24,522 nucleotides of DNA. It comes from Syntrophomonadaceae bacterium. GTDB taxonomy: Bacteria; Bacillota; Dethiobacteria; SKNC01. Numbering within the stretch: position 1 is the stretch's first letter; each line of letters begins with the position of its first letter. The notes under the pieces were generated by a model, which did not search any database, had not been told where the DNA came from, and saw only the letters and a list, made by a program, of their open reading frames with translations. Position numbers and translations under genes: made by a program. The DNA lies in the NCBI GenBank assembly GCA_003555415.1, contig PWHX01000015.1, positions 1-24,522 of the forward strand. Direction: 5' to 3'. This document shows, piece after piece, positions 1 to 7,435 of this stretch.

Positions 1-1
1 G

Positions 2-835
2 GAATCAGAGGCCAGGGGTCTTTTAAATATCTTAGAAGACCAGGCAGATTTACAGGGAAAGTATGGGGGAGGTTCAGCGGCCAACACTATGGTAGCTTTA
101 TCCCGCCTGGGATTTCCCTGCAGTTTTGTGGGCAAGGTTGGGGAAGACAGGGAAGGAGATATTTTACTGGAAAGCCTGGAAAGAGTGGATAAAAAGGAAA
201 TAATAAGGGAAGGGAAAAGTGGACTCTGCATAACTTTACTTTTAGGGGACAGCAGCGATCGCTCCCTGGTCATCTGTCCCAATACCAATGATACTTTCAG
301 TTATGAAGAAATGCCGGAGGATAAGGTAGTTAGCCAGGCCGGTTGGTTTCATTTTACTTCCTTTAACGGGGACAAACCTTTTCAAGCCCAGTGTTGTCTG
401 GCAGAGGATCTTATCCCCGATATTACTCTTAGCCTGGACCCGGGGATGCTTTATGCCGGGAGAGGTCTAAAAAGCTTGTTGCCCATATTAAAGAGCACCG
501 ATTACTTCTTTCCCGAAAGGAAGGAAGTAGAGGTTCTAACCGGTACTTCCTGGAAAGAGGGAACCAGGCGGCTTATTGATTGTGGACCCAAAGTGGTTAT
601 CTGTACCCTGGGGGAAGATGGAGTGTTTGTTGTGCACAAGTACGGAGAGTTTCATGTGCCGGCTCTAGAGGTGCCGGTAGTTGATACAACAGGCGCGGGC
701 GATGTTTTTGTTGCCGGTTTTATTGGTTCTCGCTTAAAGGATAAAAGTCTGGAAGAAAGTGTGCAGGAAGGGGTTTCCCTGGCTTCCAAAAGTATTACCG
801 GCATGGGCAGGGGAAAATACCCTGGCAGTTTTTAA
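2..835 (+). CDS. PfkB-family carbohydrate/nucleoside kinase, 5' partial
   Basis: A ribokinase-like kinase that would transfer phosphate from ATP to a sugar, nucleoside or related alcohol in the cytoplasm; the substrate cannot be read from sequence. The frame is open from base 2, so the true start lies left of the window; an internal ATG at 89 is not the start, because the codons before it encode the conserved GGGSAANT stretch of the family's N-terminal substrate-binding motif. Further on are FVGKVGEDREG, typical of PfkB proteins, and near the C-terminus DTTGAGDVFVAGF, the second PfkB signature, whose GAGD carries the catalytic Asp and anion hole. The C-terminus ends with ITGMGRGKYPG. About 277 codons are visible against a usual 300-330, so only the first few dozen residues are missing. 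It sits 67 bases before a formyltransferase-like gene on the same strand. Family assignment is secure; substrate is unknown. Confidence 0.92.
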   Translation, partial: ESEARGLLNILEDQADLQGKYGGGSAANTMVALSRLGFPCSFVGKVGEDREGDILLESLERVDKKEIIREGKSGLCITLLLGDSSDRSLVICPNTNDTFSYEEMPEDKVVSQAGWFHFTSFNGDKPFQAQCCLAEDLIPDITLSLDPGMLYAGRGLKSLLPILKSTDYFFPERKEVEVLTGTSWKEGTRRLIDCGPKVVICTLGEDGVFVVHKYGEFHVPALEVPVVDTTGAGDVFVAGFIGSRLKDKSLEESVQEGVSLASKSITGMGRGKYPGSF

Positions 836-902
836 TGGGGTGATTTAGGGAATACTTATGGTATAGAGTTATATTATTTATAAGGATGTGAGGGTGAGGG
901 CG

Positions 903-1769
903 ATGGAAAAGTTTAAACTGGGCTGGTTTTCTACTGGCAGAGATGAAGCAGCCAGGGAACTCTTAAAAGTGGTTTTAAAGGATATTGATAATAAGGTTAT
1001 TCCAAATTGTAATATTTCCTTTGTTTTTTGCAGTCGGGAAGAAGGGGAAAGTGAAGAAAGCGACAAGTTTATAAAGCTGGTCCGGGAAAGGGGAATTCCC
1101 CTGGCATGTTTTTCTTCAGTTAAATTTATGCCTGAACTCAGGGAAAAAGGTTTGGAGCAGGAAAAGAAGGGAAACACCAGGTTAATAGAGGACTGGCGTT
1201 TTTTTTATGACCGGGAGGTTATGAAAAGATTATATAATTATGAGCATGATTTAGTAGTATTGGCGGGATATATGCTGGTAACAGGCAGAGAGATGTGCAT
1301 CAAAAACAAGATGATTAACCTGCATCCGGCCAAGCCCGAAGGCCCCAAGGGTTCCTGGCAGGAAGTTATCCGGCAGTTAATCCTGGAGAGGGCTACCGAA
1401 ACAGGGGTTATGATGCATCTGGTAACTCCGGATCTGGACGAAGGGCCTCCGGTGGCTTTTTGTGTTTTTAAGATAAAAAACGGAATACTGGTTGATGAGT
1501 GGAAGGAAATTGAAAATCTTATGATTAAGGATCCTCAATTTATACAAAGGGAAGTTAAGGCAGTAGAAAACACTTCTTTATTTAAAAAAATCAGAAAAAA
1601 AGGACTGAAAAGGGAGTTCCCCTTGATAAGTTATACTATAAAGGTTTTTGCTGAAGGGAAAGTTAAGATTAAAGCCGGACAGGTAGTTAATCCCCGGGAG
1701 GAAGTTTTGACCGCTGGATATGACCTGACGGATATGATAGATAAAACAGTAGGAAGGAGTAGCAAATAA
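903..1769 (+). CDS. PurN-related formyltransferase with C-terminal extension
   Basis: A folate-dependent formyltransferase-fold protein of 288 residues. The core aligns by eye with PurN: LVVLAGYMLVTG (118-128), then INLHPAKPEGPKG (138-150), then MHLVTPDLDEGPP (171-183). The PurN catalytic triad Asn-His-Asp is present as N139, H141 and D179. The N-terminal phosphate-binding loop of true PurN (GxGSN) is not there; the equivalent stretch reads FSTGRDEAA (9-17), so the acceptor may not be glycinamide ribonucleotide. Residues about 200-288 are an extension absent from ordinary 190-210-residue PurN. ATG 903 is preferred over upstream GTG 888 because GTGAGGG at 888-894 is a ribosome-binding site at 8 bases. 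The stop overlaps the next start by one base (TAATG), so it is coupled to the HAD gene. It could still act as the missing PurN of the nearby operon, but the altered loop argues for another formyl acceptor. Confidence 0.8.
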   Translation: MEKFKLGWFSTGRDEAARELLKVVLKDIDNKVIPNCNISFVFCSREEGESEESDKFIKLVRERGIPLACFSSVKFMPELREKGLEQEKKGNTRLIEDWRFFYDREVMKRLYNYEHDLVVLAGYMLVTGREMCIKNKMINLHPAKPEGPKGSWQEVIRQLILERATETGVMMHLVTPDLDEGPPVAFCVFKIKNGILVDEWKEIENLMIKDPQFIQREVKAVENTSLFKKIRKKGLKREFPLISYTIKVFAEGKVKIKAGQVVNPREEVLTAGYDLTDMIDKTVGRSSK

Positions 1770-2800
1770 TGAAAAAAATTATTGCTTTTGACCTGGAAGG
1801 CCCCCTTTCTCCCATGGACCATGCCTTTGATTGCATGGCTTTAATTGAGGAAGGTGATAAAATATTCTCTGTAATCAGCAGATATGATGATCTTTTGGCC
1901 CTGGAGGGTAAGGAGGGATATGAACCAGGTGACACCCTTTCTTTAATTATTCCTTTTTTGCTGCACCATAACCTGAAGGAAGAAGATCTATCTAGAGTTT
2001 CCGCAGAAGCAGGGCTGGTGGAAGGAGCCCGGGAGCTCATCCAAGAGCTAAAGGAAGAAGGCTGGCTGGTACATATTATCTCTACTTCTTACCGACAGCA
2101 TGCCCATAGTGTAGCGGAGCGCCTGGGGGTTCCCGTTAAAGAAGGGGAACATCAAATGGTTTTCTGTACCGAACTCTTACTGGATAAGTATTATTCCAAG
2201 CTCAGGAAAGAAGATTTTTCTTTGATGGAGAAAGTTGAAAAGTACATATTGAATGACCTTTATATTGATGACCTGGATTCTGGAGAGAAGGATAATGAAA
2301 TTAAGGAGTATTTAGACCATTTCTTTTGGAAGGAACTTCAGGGTACTGGTTTGGGTAAAATATTTTCCGAAGTGAAAGTAATGGGTGGTCGTAGAAAAGT
2401 AAGGTCTGTGGAGATGATCCTTCAAAGAAACCAGGCTTATCTGGAGAATATAGCTGTAGTCGGCGACAGCATAACAGATTTCCAGATGCTAAAAGCAGTG
2501 GAAGCAGGGGGAGGCCTGGCTGTGGTGTTTAACGGTAATATTTATGCCCTTTCCTACGGTACCTGTTCCCTGGCTACTACCGATATGAGAGACTTGAGAA
2601 TTTTATTAGATCTATGGATTAAGGGAGACAGAGAAAGGGTCAGGCAGGAAACCATTAAAAAAGATAATGCTTCTGTATCAGAAGAAGGACCTTATTACCA
2701 CTGGCTAGTAGGCAAAGATATTTCTGAAATAGAAGACATAGTAAAGGCACATAAGAAAGTAAGAAATATTGTGAGGGGCAGGGCTGCCAAACTAGGCTAG
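1769..2800 (+). CDS. HAD-superfamily protein with DLEGPLS motif
   Basis: A 343-residue HAD-fold protein, predicted to be a cytoplasmic phosphatase or phosphotransferase. Motif I is FDLEGPLSP (7-15): nucleophile candidate D8, but the second acidic position is E10 rather than the usual Asp of DxD. Motif II is probably the Ser/Thr of VHIISTSY (101-108). Motif IV is VVGDSITDFQML (230-241), with metal-ligand candidates D233 and D237. Between them lies a long insert (about 125-205) rich in charged residues, likely the cap. From memory, the N-terminal part (DLEGPLSP, then YEPGDTLSLIIPFLL) resembles methanogen proteins annotated as EhaR, which are HAD proteins; this needs a search to confirm. It is translationally coupled to the formyltransferase-like gene upstream, so the two probably act in one pathway. 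Substrate unknown. Confidence 0.75.
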   Translation: MKKIIAFDLEGPLSPMDHAFDCMALIEEGDKIFSVISRYDDLLALEGKEGYEPGDTLSLIIPFLLHHNLKEEDLSRVSAEAGLVEGARELIQELKEEGWLVHIISTSYRQHAHSVAERLGVPVKEGEHQMVFCTELLLDKYYSKLRKEDFSLMEKVEKYILNDLYIDDLDSGEKDNEIKEYLDHFFWKELQGTGLGKIFSEVKVMGGRRKVRSVEMILQRNQAYLENIAVVGDSITDFQMLKAVEAGGGLAVVFNGNIYALSYGTCSLATTDMRDLRILLDLWIKGDRERVRQETIKKDNASVSEEGPYYHWLVGKDISEIEDIVKAHKKVRNIVRGRAAKLG

Positions 2801-2866
2801 TAAACTTAGCAGGGGAAAGAAGAAAGACGCTGACAGACGGCTGAAGGGTGTTCAGGAGGAATATTC

Positions 2867-3508
2867 ATGGAACTTATTTTTATTTTTTTTACGGCTTTAT
2901 TCATAGGTTTTTCAGGAGCAGTTGTTCCCGGCCCTCTCCTTTCAGTTACCGTTAATGAGTCTCTTAGAAGAGGTATATCTGCAGGCCCTCTTCTTATTGT
3001 GGGACATGCCCTTTTAGAGATTGTGATAATAGCAGGTTTGGTATACGGGTTGAGTCAAATTTTAGAGAGCCCCTTGGTGGTCGGGATCTTGGGAGTTTGG
3101 GGGGGCGTTGTGCTGTTATGGTTGGGTTATGGTATCATCAAGGAATCCCGGGATGGAACGCTGCAGTTGGAAATAGATCAGAATAAAAAGGGCTATGGTC
3201 TAAATATTATCTTTGCCGGCGTGGTTGTAAGCCTGTCTAATCCATATTTTATTATCTGGTGGGGATCTATAGGGGCCGGTTATGTTGTGATGTCTTTGCA
3301 GTACGGACTGGTGGGAATTATTGTTTTCTCCCTGGGGCATATACTGGCTGATTTTAGCTGGTATACTTTAGTTTCCTGGCTGGTTGTTCATGGTAAAAAA
3401 AGGGTTTCTGCCAGGGTTTATCAGGGAGTAACAGCAGCCTGTGGTGTATTTTTGGTAGGTATGGCCGTGTTTTTCCTATATTCCGGATTTATTTTTTTCC
3501 TTGCTTGA
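2867..3508 (+). CDS. LysE/RhtB-family exporter
   Basis: A 213-residue inner-membrane protein of the LysE superfamily, whose members export amino acids or small metabolites using the proton or sodium gradient. About six hydrophobic segments can be seen (roughly 3-25, 38-62, 68-91, 111-133, 141-170, 185-211). The family hallmark in the first helix is FSGAVVPGPLLSVTV, with P21, G22 and P23, and SLSNPYFIIWW around 121-131 is the second conserved stretch. AGGAGG at 2854-2859 lies seven bases before ATG 2867. It follows the HAD gene by 66 bases and precedes the guaA promoter region, so it is probably the last gene of the accessory block. The substrate cannot be told; by context it might export a product of the kinase/formyltransferase/HAD genes, but that is a guess. 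Confidence 0.87.
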   Translation: MELIFIFFTALFIGFSGAVVPGPLLSVTVNESLRRGISAGPLLIVGHALLEIVIIAGLVYGLSQILESPLVVGILGVWGGVVLLWLGYGIIKESRDGTLQLEIDQNKKGYGLNIIFAGVVVSLSNPYFIIWWGSIGAGYVVMSLQYGLVGIIVFSLGHILADFSWYTLVSWLVVHGKKRVSARVYQGVTAACGVFLVGMAVFFLYSGFIFFLA

Positions 3509-3557
3509 AATGACAAGTTTTTATAAAAATAAAATTAGTTTTTATTTGATGAAAGGG

Positions 3558-3586
3558 TTGTTAACTGAACTCTATCAGGATAAAAT
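3558..3586 (+). promoter_or_regulatory. Putative sigma-A promoter for guaA / pur cluster
   Basis: TTGTTA (3558-3563) and TAAAAT (3581-3586) are separated by exactly 17 bases, matching four and five of six consensus positions. Transcription would begin near 3593. No Bacillus-type PurBox (CGAA core) and no purine-riboswitch core are visible between 3509 and 3661. Confidence 0.55.
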
Positions 3587-3588
3587 AT

Positions 3589-3613
3589 AAAGGTAATGTT
3601 TGTCCTTACCTTT
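3589..3613 (+). promoter_or_regulatory. Hairpin in the guaA leader
   Basis: AAAGGTAA (3589-3596) and TTACCTTT (3606-3613) form an 8-bp perfect inverted repeat with a 9-base loop, followed by only one more T. The stem is AU-rich and lacks a long T-run, so it is a poor terminator. It lies at the predicted transcription start, so it could be a 5'-end stabilising hairpin, an operator, or the end of the upstream transcript. Confidence 0.4.
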
Positions 3614-3641
3614 TAATGACCTGCTAAAGTAAGGCTGAAAA

Positions 3642-3664
3642 AAGGAGAGTGAATGTAAAAAGTG
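3642..3664 (+). promoter_or_regulatory. guaA ribosome-binding site with in-frame ATG-TAA before the GTG start
   Basis: AAGGAG (3642-3647) is five bases before ATG 3653-3655, which is at once followed by TAA 3656-3658. Then come AAA and GTG 3662-3664, all in the guaA frame. The best-spaced start codon therefore opens a one-codon frame, and guaA must begin at GTG 3662, 14 bases from the Shine-Dalgarno core. Either ribosomes reinitiate after the stop, or they start directly at GTG with long spacing, or codon 2 of an ancestral ATG-started gene has become a stop. Confidence 0.6.
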
Positions 3665-5197
3665 TTAGAAGAAAAAGTGGTTATCCTAGATTTTGGAGGC
3701 CAGTATACCCAGTTAATTGCCCGTAGGATCAGGGAACAAAAAGTTTATTGTGAAATTCTTCCCTTTAATGCCGGCATAGATGAAATCAAGGCTTTAAATC
3801 CAAAGGCCCTGGTCCTTTCCGGAGGTTCCGGCAGCGTCTATGAAGAGGATGCACCTTACTGTTCCAGGGAGGTATTTGACCTCAATTTACCCATGCTGGG
3901 GATTTGCTACGGGATGCAGCTTATGGCCAAAGTTCTGGGGGGAGAAGTAACGCCTGCCCAGAGATCTGAATTTGGCAAAACATCTTTAAATATTAGAAGT
4001 AAAGAAGGTTTATTCCAGGGACTGCCGGAGGAAGTTATATGTTGGATGAGTCACGGTGATTATGTCACGGCACCCCCTTCAGGATATGAAGTAACGGCTT
4101 CTACTGATAATTCTCCGGTAGCGGCCATGAGCAAAACCGGGGAAAATAAATATGCCCTTCAGTTTCACCCGGAGGTTGTTCATACCAAGTATGGTTTAGA
4201 AATGCTAAAGAATTTTTTGTTTAATATCTGTGATTTTGAAGCTGTCTGGACCATGGAGTCTTTTGTTAAACGTTCAATTCAGGAAATTAAGGAGTCTGTC
4301 GGGCCGGAGGAGAAAGTAGTCTGTGCCCTGAGCGGAGGAGTAGATTCTTCTGTGGCAGCGCTTTTAGTGCATAAAGCTATAGGAGACAGGCTCCACTGTA
4401 TTTTTGTAGACCATGGTCTGCTGCGCAAGGGTGAAGCTGAGGAAGTAATGAATGTTTTCAAGGATAGATTTCAACTACAGGTAACCCTGGTTAAGGCTGA
4501 AGACAGGTTTTTGGATAAGCTTAAAGGAATAACCGATCCCGAGGAAAAAAGAAAGATTATAGGTAATGAATTCATATACGTTTTTGATGAAGAAGCCGGA
4601 AAAATCGGTGCGATTGATTACCTTATCCAGGGAACACTTTATCCCGATGTTATAGAAAGCGGAACGGCTACCGCGGCTGTTATCAAGTCTCACCACAATG
4701 TGGGTGGGCTTCCGGAAAATATGCGGTTAAAACTGATAGAGCCTTTGAGCCAACTCTTTAAAGATGAAGTCAGGCTGGTAGCGGCAGAGCTGGGGATGCC
4801 CCCGGAGATTACCTGGCGCCAGCCCTTTCCCGGTCCCGGCCTGGCTGTCAGGTGCCTGGGGGAAATTACAGAAGAGAAATTAATTGTTCTTCGGGAGGCA
4901 GACGCCATAGTAAGGGAAGAAATTGATCGGGCAGGCTTGGACAAGGAAATATGGCAGTATTTTGCCATTCTGCCTAATATCAAAAGCGTTGGTGTAATGG
5001 GAGATAAGCGAACTTACAATCATACTGTGGCCATGCGAGCTATTCACAGTAACGACGGTATGACGGCGGACTGGGTCAGGATCCCTTATGAAGTTCTGGA
5101 AAGAATATCTTCCCGGGTAGTTAATGAAGTGTCTGAAGTAAACCGCTTCGTTTATGACATGACAGCAAAACCTCCCTCTACAATTGAGTGGGAATAG
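3662..5197 (+). CDS. guaA: GMP synthase (glutamine-hydrolysing)
   Basis: Converts XMP to GMP using ATP and ammonia released from glutamine. The 511-residue protein is complete. The N-terminal class I glutamine amidotransferase domain (about 1-190) has C82 in GICYGMQ and H169/E171 in FHPEV, the catalytic triad. The ATP-pyrophosphatase domain has the P-loop SGGVDSS at 224-230. The C-terminal dimerisation domain carries PFPGPGLAVRCLGEI (388-402) and ends in the family-typical IEWE. The GTG start at 3662 is forced, because an in-frame TAA lies six bases upstream. It is first in the purine cluster, 24 bases before purE. Having guaA head an operon that makes IMP ties GMP supply to de novo synthesis; guaB and purA are not in the window. 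Confidence 0.98.
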   Translation: MLEEKVVILDFGGQYTQLIARRIREQKVYCEILPFNAGIDEIKALNPKALVLSGGSGSVYEEDAPYCSREVFDLNLPMLGICYGMQLMAKVLGGEVTPAQRSEFGKTSLNIRSKEGLFQGLPEEVICWMSHGDYVTAPPSGYEVTASTDNSPVAAMSKTGENKYALQFHPEVVHTKYGLEMLKNFLFNICDFEAVWTMESFVKRSIQEIKESVGPEEKVVCALSGGVDSSVAALLVHKAIGDRLHCIFVDHGLLRKGEAEEVMNVFKDRFQLQVTLVKAEDRFLDKLKGITDPEEKRKIIGNEFIYVFDEEAGKIGAIDYLIQGTLYPDVIESGTATAAVIKSHHNVGGLPENMRLKLIEPLSQLFKDEVRLVAAELGMPPEITWRQPFPGPGLAVRCLGEITEEKLIVLREADAIVREEIDRAGLDKEIWQYFAILPNIKSVGVMGDKRTYNHTVAMRAIHSNDGMTADWVRIPYEVLERISSRVVNEVSEVNRFVYDMTAKPPSTIEWE

Positions 5198-5221
5198 ATC
5201 TGCATTTCAGGAGGTGAAAAA

Positions 5222-5752
5222 ATGGAAAACGCAAGAGTAGGAATTGTAATGGGCAGTGATTCAGATCTGCCGATAATGAAAGAAAGTGCTGAAGTTTTAA
5301 AGGAACTGGGGGAAGGGTATGAAATAATTATTTCCTCTGCTCACCGGGTCCCGGAAAAAACCATGGATTATGCTAAAAATGCAGCTTCCCGGGGAATTGA
5401 AGTAATTATAAGTGGAGCGGGAGGTGCGGCCCATCTTCCCGGAGTTCTGGCTGCTTATACTTCTTTACCGGTAATAGGCGTTCCAATCTATACTTCTACC
5501 TTAGGGGGAGTTGATTCTCTGTACTCCATTGTTCAAATGCCGGCAGGGATTCCCGTAGCTACTGTTGCTATAAACGGGGCCAGAAATGCTGGCATTCTTG
5601 CTGCTCAAATTATCGGTGTAAAAGATCCGGAAGTGAGGAAGAAGGTAGAGGAGTTCAAAAGTAGCCTCGCTTCTAAAGTAGAGAAAAAGGATAAACTTTT
5701 AGAAGATATGGGTTATGAAGAATATATCAAGAGGTTTTTTAACAGGCACTAA
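5222..5752 (+). CDS. purE: N5-carboxyaminoimidazole ribonucleotide mutase
   Basis: Catalyses formation of CAIR (4-carboxy-AIR) in IMP synthesis. The 176-residue protein has the PurE nucleotide-binding start GIVMGSDSDLPIM, the SSAHRVPEKT loop and the conserved IISGAGGAAHLPGVLAAYT stretch, all typical of class I PurE. Class I enzymes normally need PurK to make N5-CAIR, yet no purK follows; it may be elsewhere, or this PurE may use CO2 directly as class II enzymes do. The features AHR and GGAAHLPG point to class I, but I cannot settle the class by eye. The ribosome-binding site AGGAGGTG is six to seven bases from ATG 5222. It is 39 bases before purB. Confidence 0.96.
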   Translation: MENARVGIVMGSDSDLPIMKESAEVLKELGEGYEIIISSAHRVPEKTMDYAKNAASRGIEVIISGAGGAAHLPGVLAAYTSLPVIGVPIYTSTLGGVDSLYSIVQMPAGIPVATVAINGARNAGILAAQIIGVKDPEVRKKVEEFKSSLASKVEKKDKLLEDMGYEEYIKRFFNRH

Positions 5753-5791
5753 TCTTGATTGAGATAAAATTTTGGGGGAGGCTGTTAATTT

Positions 5792-7084
5792 ATGATTGAG
5801 CGATATACCCGGCCGGAAATGGGTAAAATCTGGACTCTGGAAAACAAGTTTAAAAAGTGGCTGGATATAGAGATATTGGCCTGCGAGGCCTGGGCTGAGC
5901 TGGGAGTTATCCCTGGGGTAGCAGCCGGTAAAATCAGGGAAAGTGCAAGTTTTTCCGTGGATAGAATCCTGGAAATAGAAAAAGTAACCCGCCATGATGT
6001 GGTTGCTTTTACCCGGTGTGTGGCAGAAAGTCTGGGGGAAGAGTCTAAATATGTTCATTACGGCCTGACTTCTTCAGATGTTGTAGATACAGCCATGTCT
6101 GCCCTCATGAAGGAAGCAGCAGAGCTAATAACAAAAGATATAGAGGAACTTATAGTGGTATTAAAGGAAAAGGCCGTTCAGTATAAACATACGGTTATGA
6201 CGGGCCGGACCCACGGGGTCCACGCAGAGCCCACTACTTTTGGCTTAAAAATTGCTATCTGGGCAGCAGAAATGGAAAGAAACCTGGTGAGGATGGAAAG
6301 AGCCAGGGAAGCAATAAGTGTAGGTAAGCTTTCCGGTGCGGTAGGAACTTATGCCCATATTGATCCTTATGTAGAGAAGTATGTCTGTGAAAAAATGGCT
6401 CTTAAGCCGGCACCTATTTCTACACAGATTGTCCAGAGGGATCGGCATGCCGAGTATATGACCACCCTGGCTGTTATTGCGGGAAGCCTGGACAAAATAG
6501 CGACTGAAATAAGGGGGCTTCAGAAATCAGAAACCCGAGAAGTTGAAGAACCCTTTTATAAAGGGCAGACCGGATCCTCTGCCATGCCTCATAAAAGAAA
6601 CCCTGTTTCCTGTGAGCAGGTTAGCGGCCTTTGCCGGGTAGTCAGGAGCAATGCACTGACAGCTTTGGATAATATGACCTTGTGGCATGAAAGGGATATT
6701 TCCCATTCATCTGCAGAAAGGGTTATTATTCCCGACAGCACCATTTTAATAGATTACCTCCTTAACCAGTTAATCAGAATCATCCGGGATCTTCATGTTT
6801 ATCCTGACAACATGGAAAGAAACATGGAAAGGACTTTCGGTCTGCTGTATTCTCAAAAAGTACTCTTGACCCTGGTGGAGAAGGGTTTATCCAGGGAAAA
6901 GGCTTATGAAATAGTGCAAAAAAAGGCCATGGGAGCATGGGAGGAAGGTACCAGTTTTAAAGAGCTTTTAAACAATGACCCGGAAGTAAGGGAGGCCATT
7001 ACAGAGGAAGAGCTAGAGTTATGTTTTAATCCCCGGGATCAGCTAAAACAGGTAGACTTAATTTTTAAAAGGCTGGGGCTGTAA
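5792..7084 (+). CDS. purB: Adenylosuccinate lyase
   Basis: Removes fumarate from SAICAR to give AICAR and from adenylosuccinate to give AMP. The 430-residue protein has the fumarase/aspartase superfamily layout: HYGLTSSDVVDT (89-100), TGRTHGVHAEPTTFG (137-151) with the catalytic His H141, and the mobile signature loop GSSAMPHKRNP (261-271), whose Ser is the general base. The length is normal for the Bacillus-type enzyme. GGGGGAGG lies upstream of ATG 5792. After its stop there are 100 bases before purS; in Bacillus-type operons purC stands here, and no remnant of it is seen. Confidence 0.97.
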   Translation: MIERYTRPEMGKIWTLENKFKKWLDIEILACEAWAELGVIPGVAAGKIRESASFSVDRILEIEKVTRHDVVAFTRCVAESLGEESKYVHYGLTSSDVVDTAMSALMKEAAELITKDIEELIVVLKEKAVQYKHTVMTGRTHGVHAEPTTFGLKIAIWAAEMERNLVRMERAREAISVGKLSGAVGTYAHIDPYVEKYVCEKMALKPAPISTQIVQRDRHAEYMTTLAVIAGSLDKIATEIRGLQKSETREVEEPFYKGQTGSSAMPHKRNPVSCEQVSGLCRVVRSNALTALDNMTLWHERDISHSSAERVIIPDSTILIDYLLNQLIRIIRDLHVYPDNMERNMERTFGLLYSQKVLLTLVEKGLSREKAYEIVQKKAMGAWEEGTSFKELLNNDPEVREAITEEELELCFNPRDQLKQVDLIFKRLGL

Positions 7085-7184
7085 GAATATTCGACAATTA
7101 TATTTAAGTTTTGCGAAGAAAAAGGGATTTGCCTGTAATATGTCCAATTAATTAAGGGATAAATAGATCACTGGAGGTCAGGAA

Positions 7185-7433
7185 ATGTGGAAAGCTAAAA
7201 TACAGGTTACTTTGAAGAAAAGCGTTTTAGATCCCCAGGGCGCAACTGTAGAGAAAGCCCTTAAGGCTCTGGGTTACGATAATATAGGAGATGTTAGGGT
7301 TGGAAAGTATCTTGAGGTTGTCGTAGAAGGCAAGGATAATGAAGAGGTAGAAGAGCAGGTAGTGGAGATGTGCCAACGCCTTCTTACCAACCCGGTTATT
7401 GAAGATTATACTTTTGAGGTCACGGAGGTTTAG
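7185..7433 (+). CDS. purS: FGAM synthase subunit PurS
   Basis: The small 82-residue subunit that, with PurQ and PurL, forms formylglycinamidine ribonucleotide synthase. PurS bridges the glutaminase and the synthetase and is needed for ammonia transfer; it has no catalytic residues. Visible features are the N-terminal strand AKIQVTLKKSVLDPQG, the ALKALGYDNIGDVRVGKYLEV stretch and a helix before NPVIEDYTFEV, all typical of the family. GGAGGT (7173-7178) is six bases from ATG 7185. Only two bases separate its stop from purQ, so the two are co-translated. Confidence 0.96.
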   Translation: MWKAKIQVTLKKSVLDPQGATVEKALKALGYDNIGDVRVGKYLEVVVEGKDNEEVEEQVVEMCQRLLTNPVIEDYTFEVTEV

Positions 7434-7435
7434 AA

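Noticed and set aside
878..1177. Open frames on the - strand opposite the formyltransferase-like gene, and similar frames elsewhere
   Set aside because: They lie wholly opposite well-supported genes, have Ser/Leu-rich low-complexity translations and no credible ribosome-binding sites or family motifs.
3509..3661. Purine riboswitch or PurBox upstream of guaA
   Set aside because: Neither the conserved riboswitch core nor CGAA-type PurBox arms can be found in this leader.
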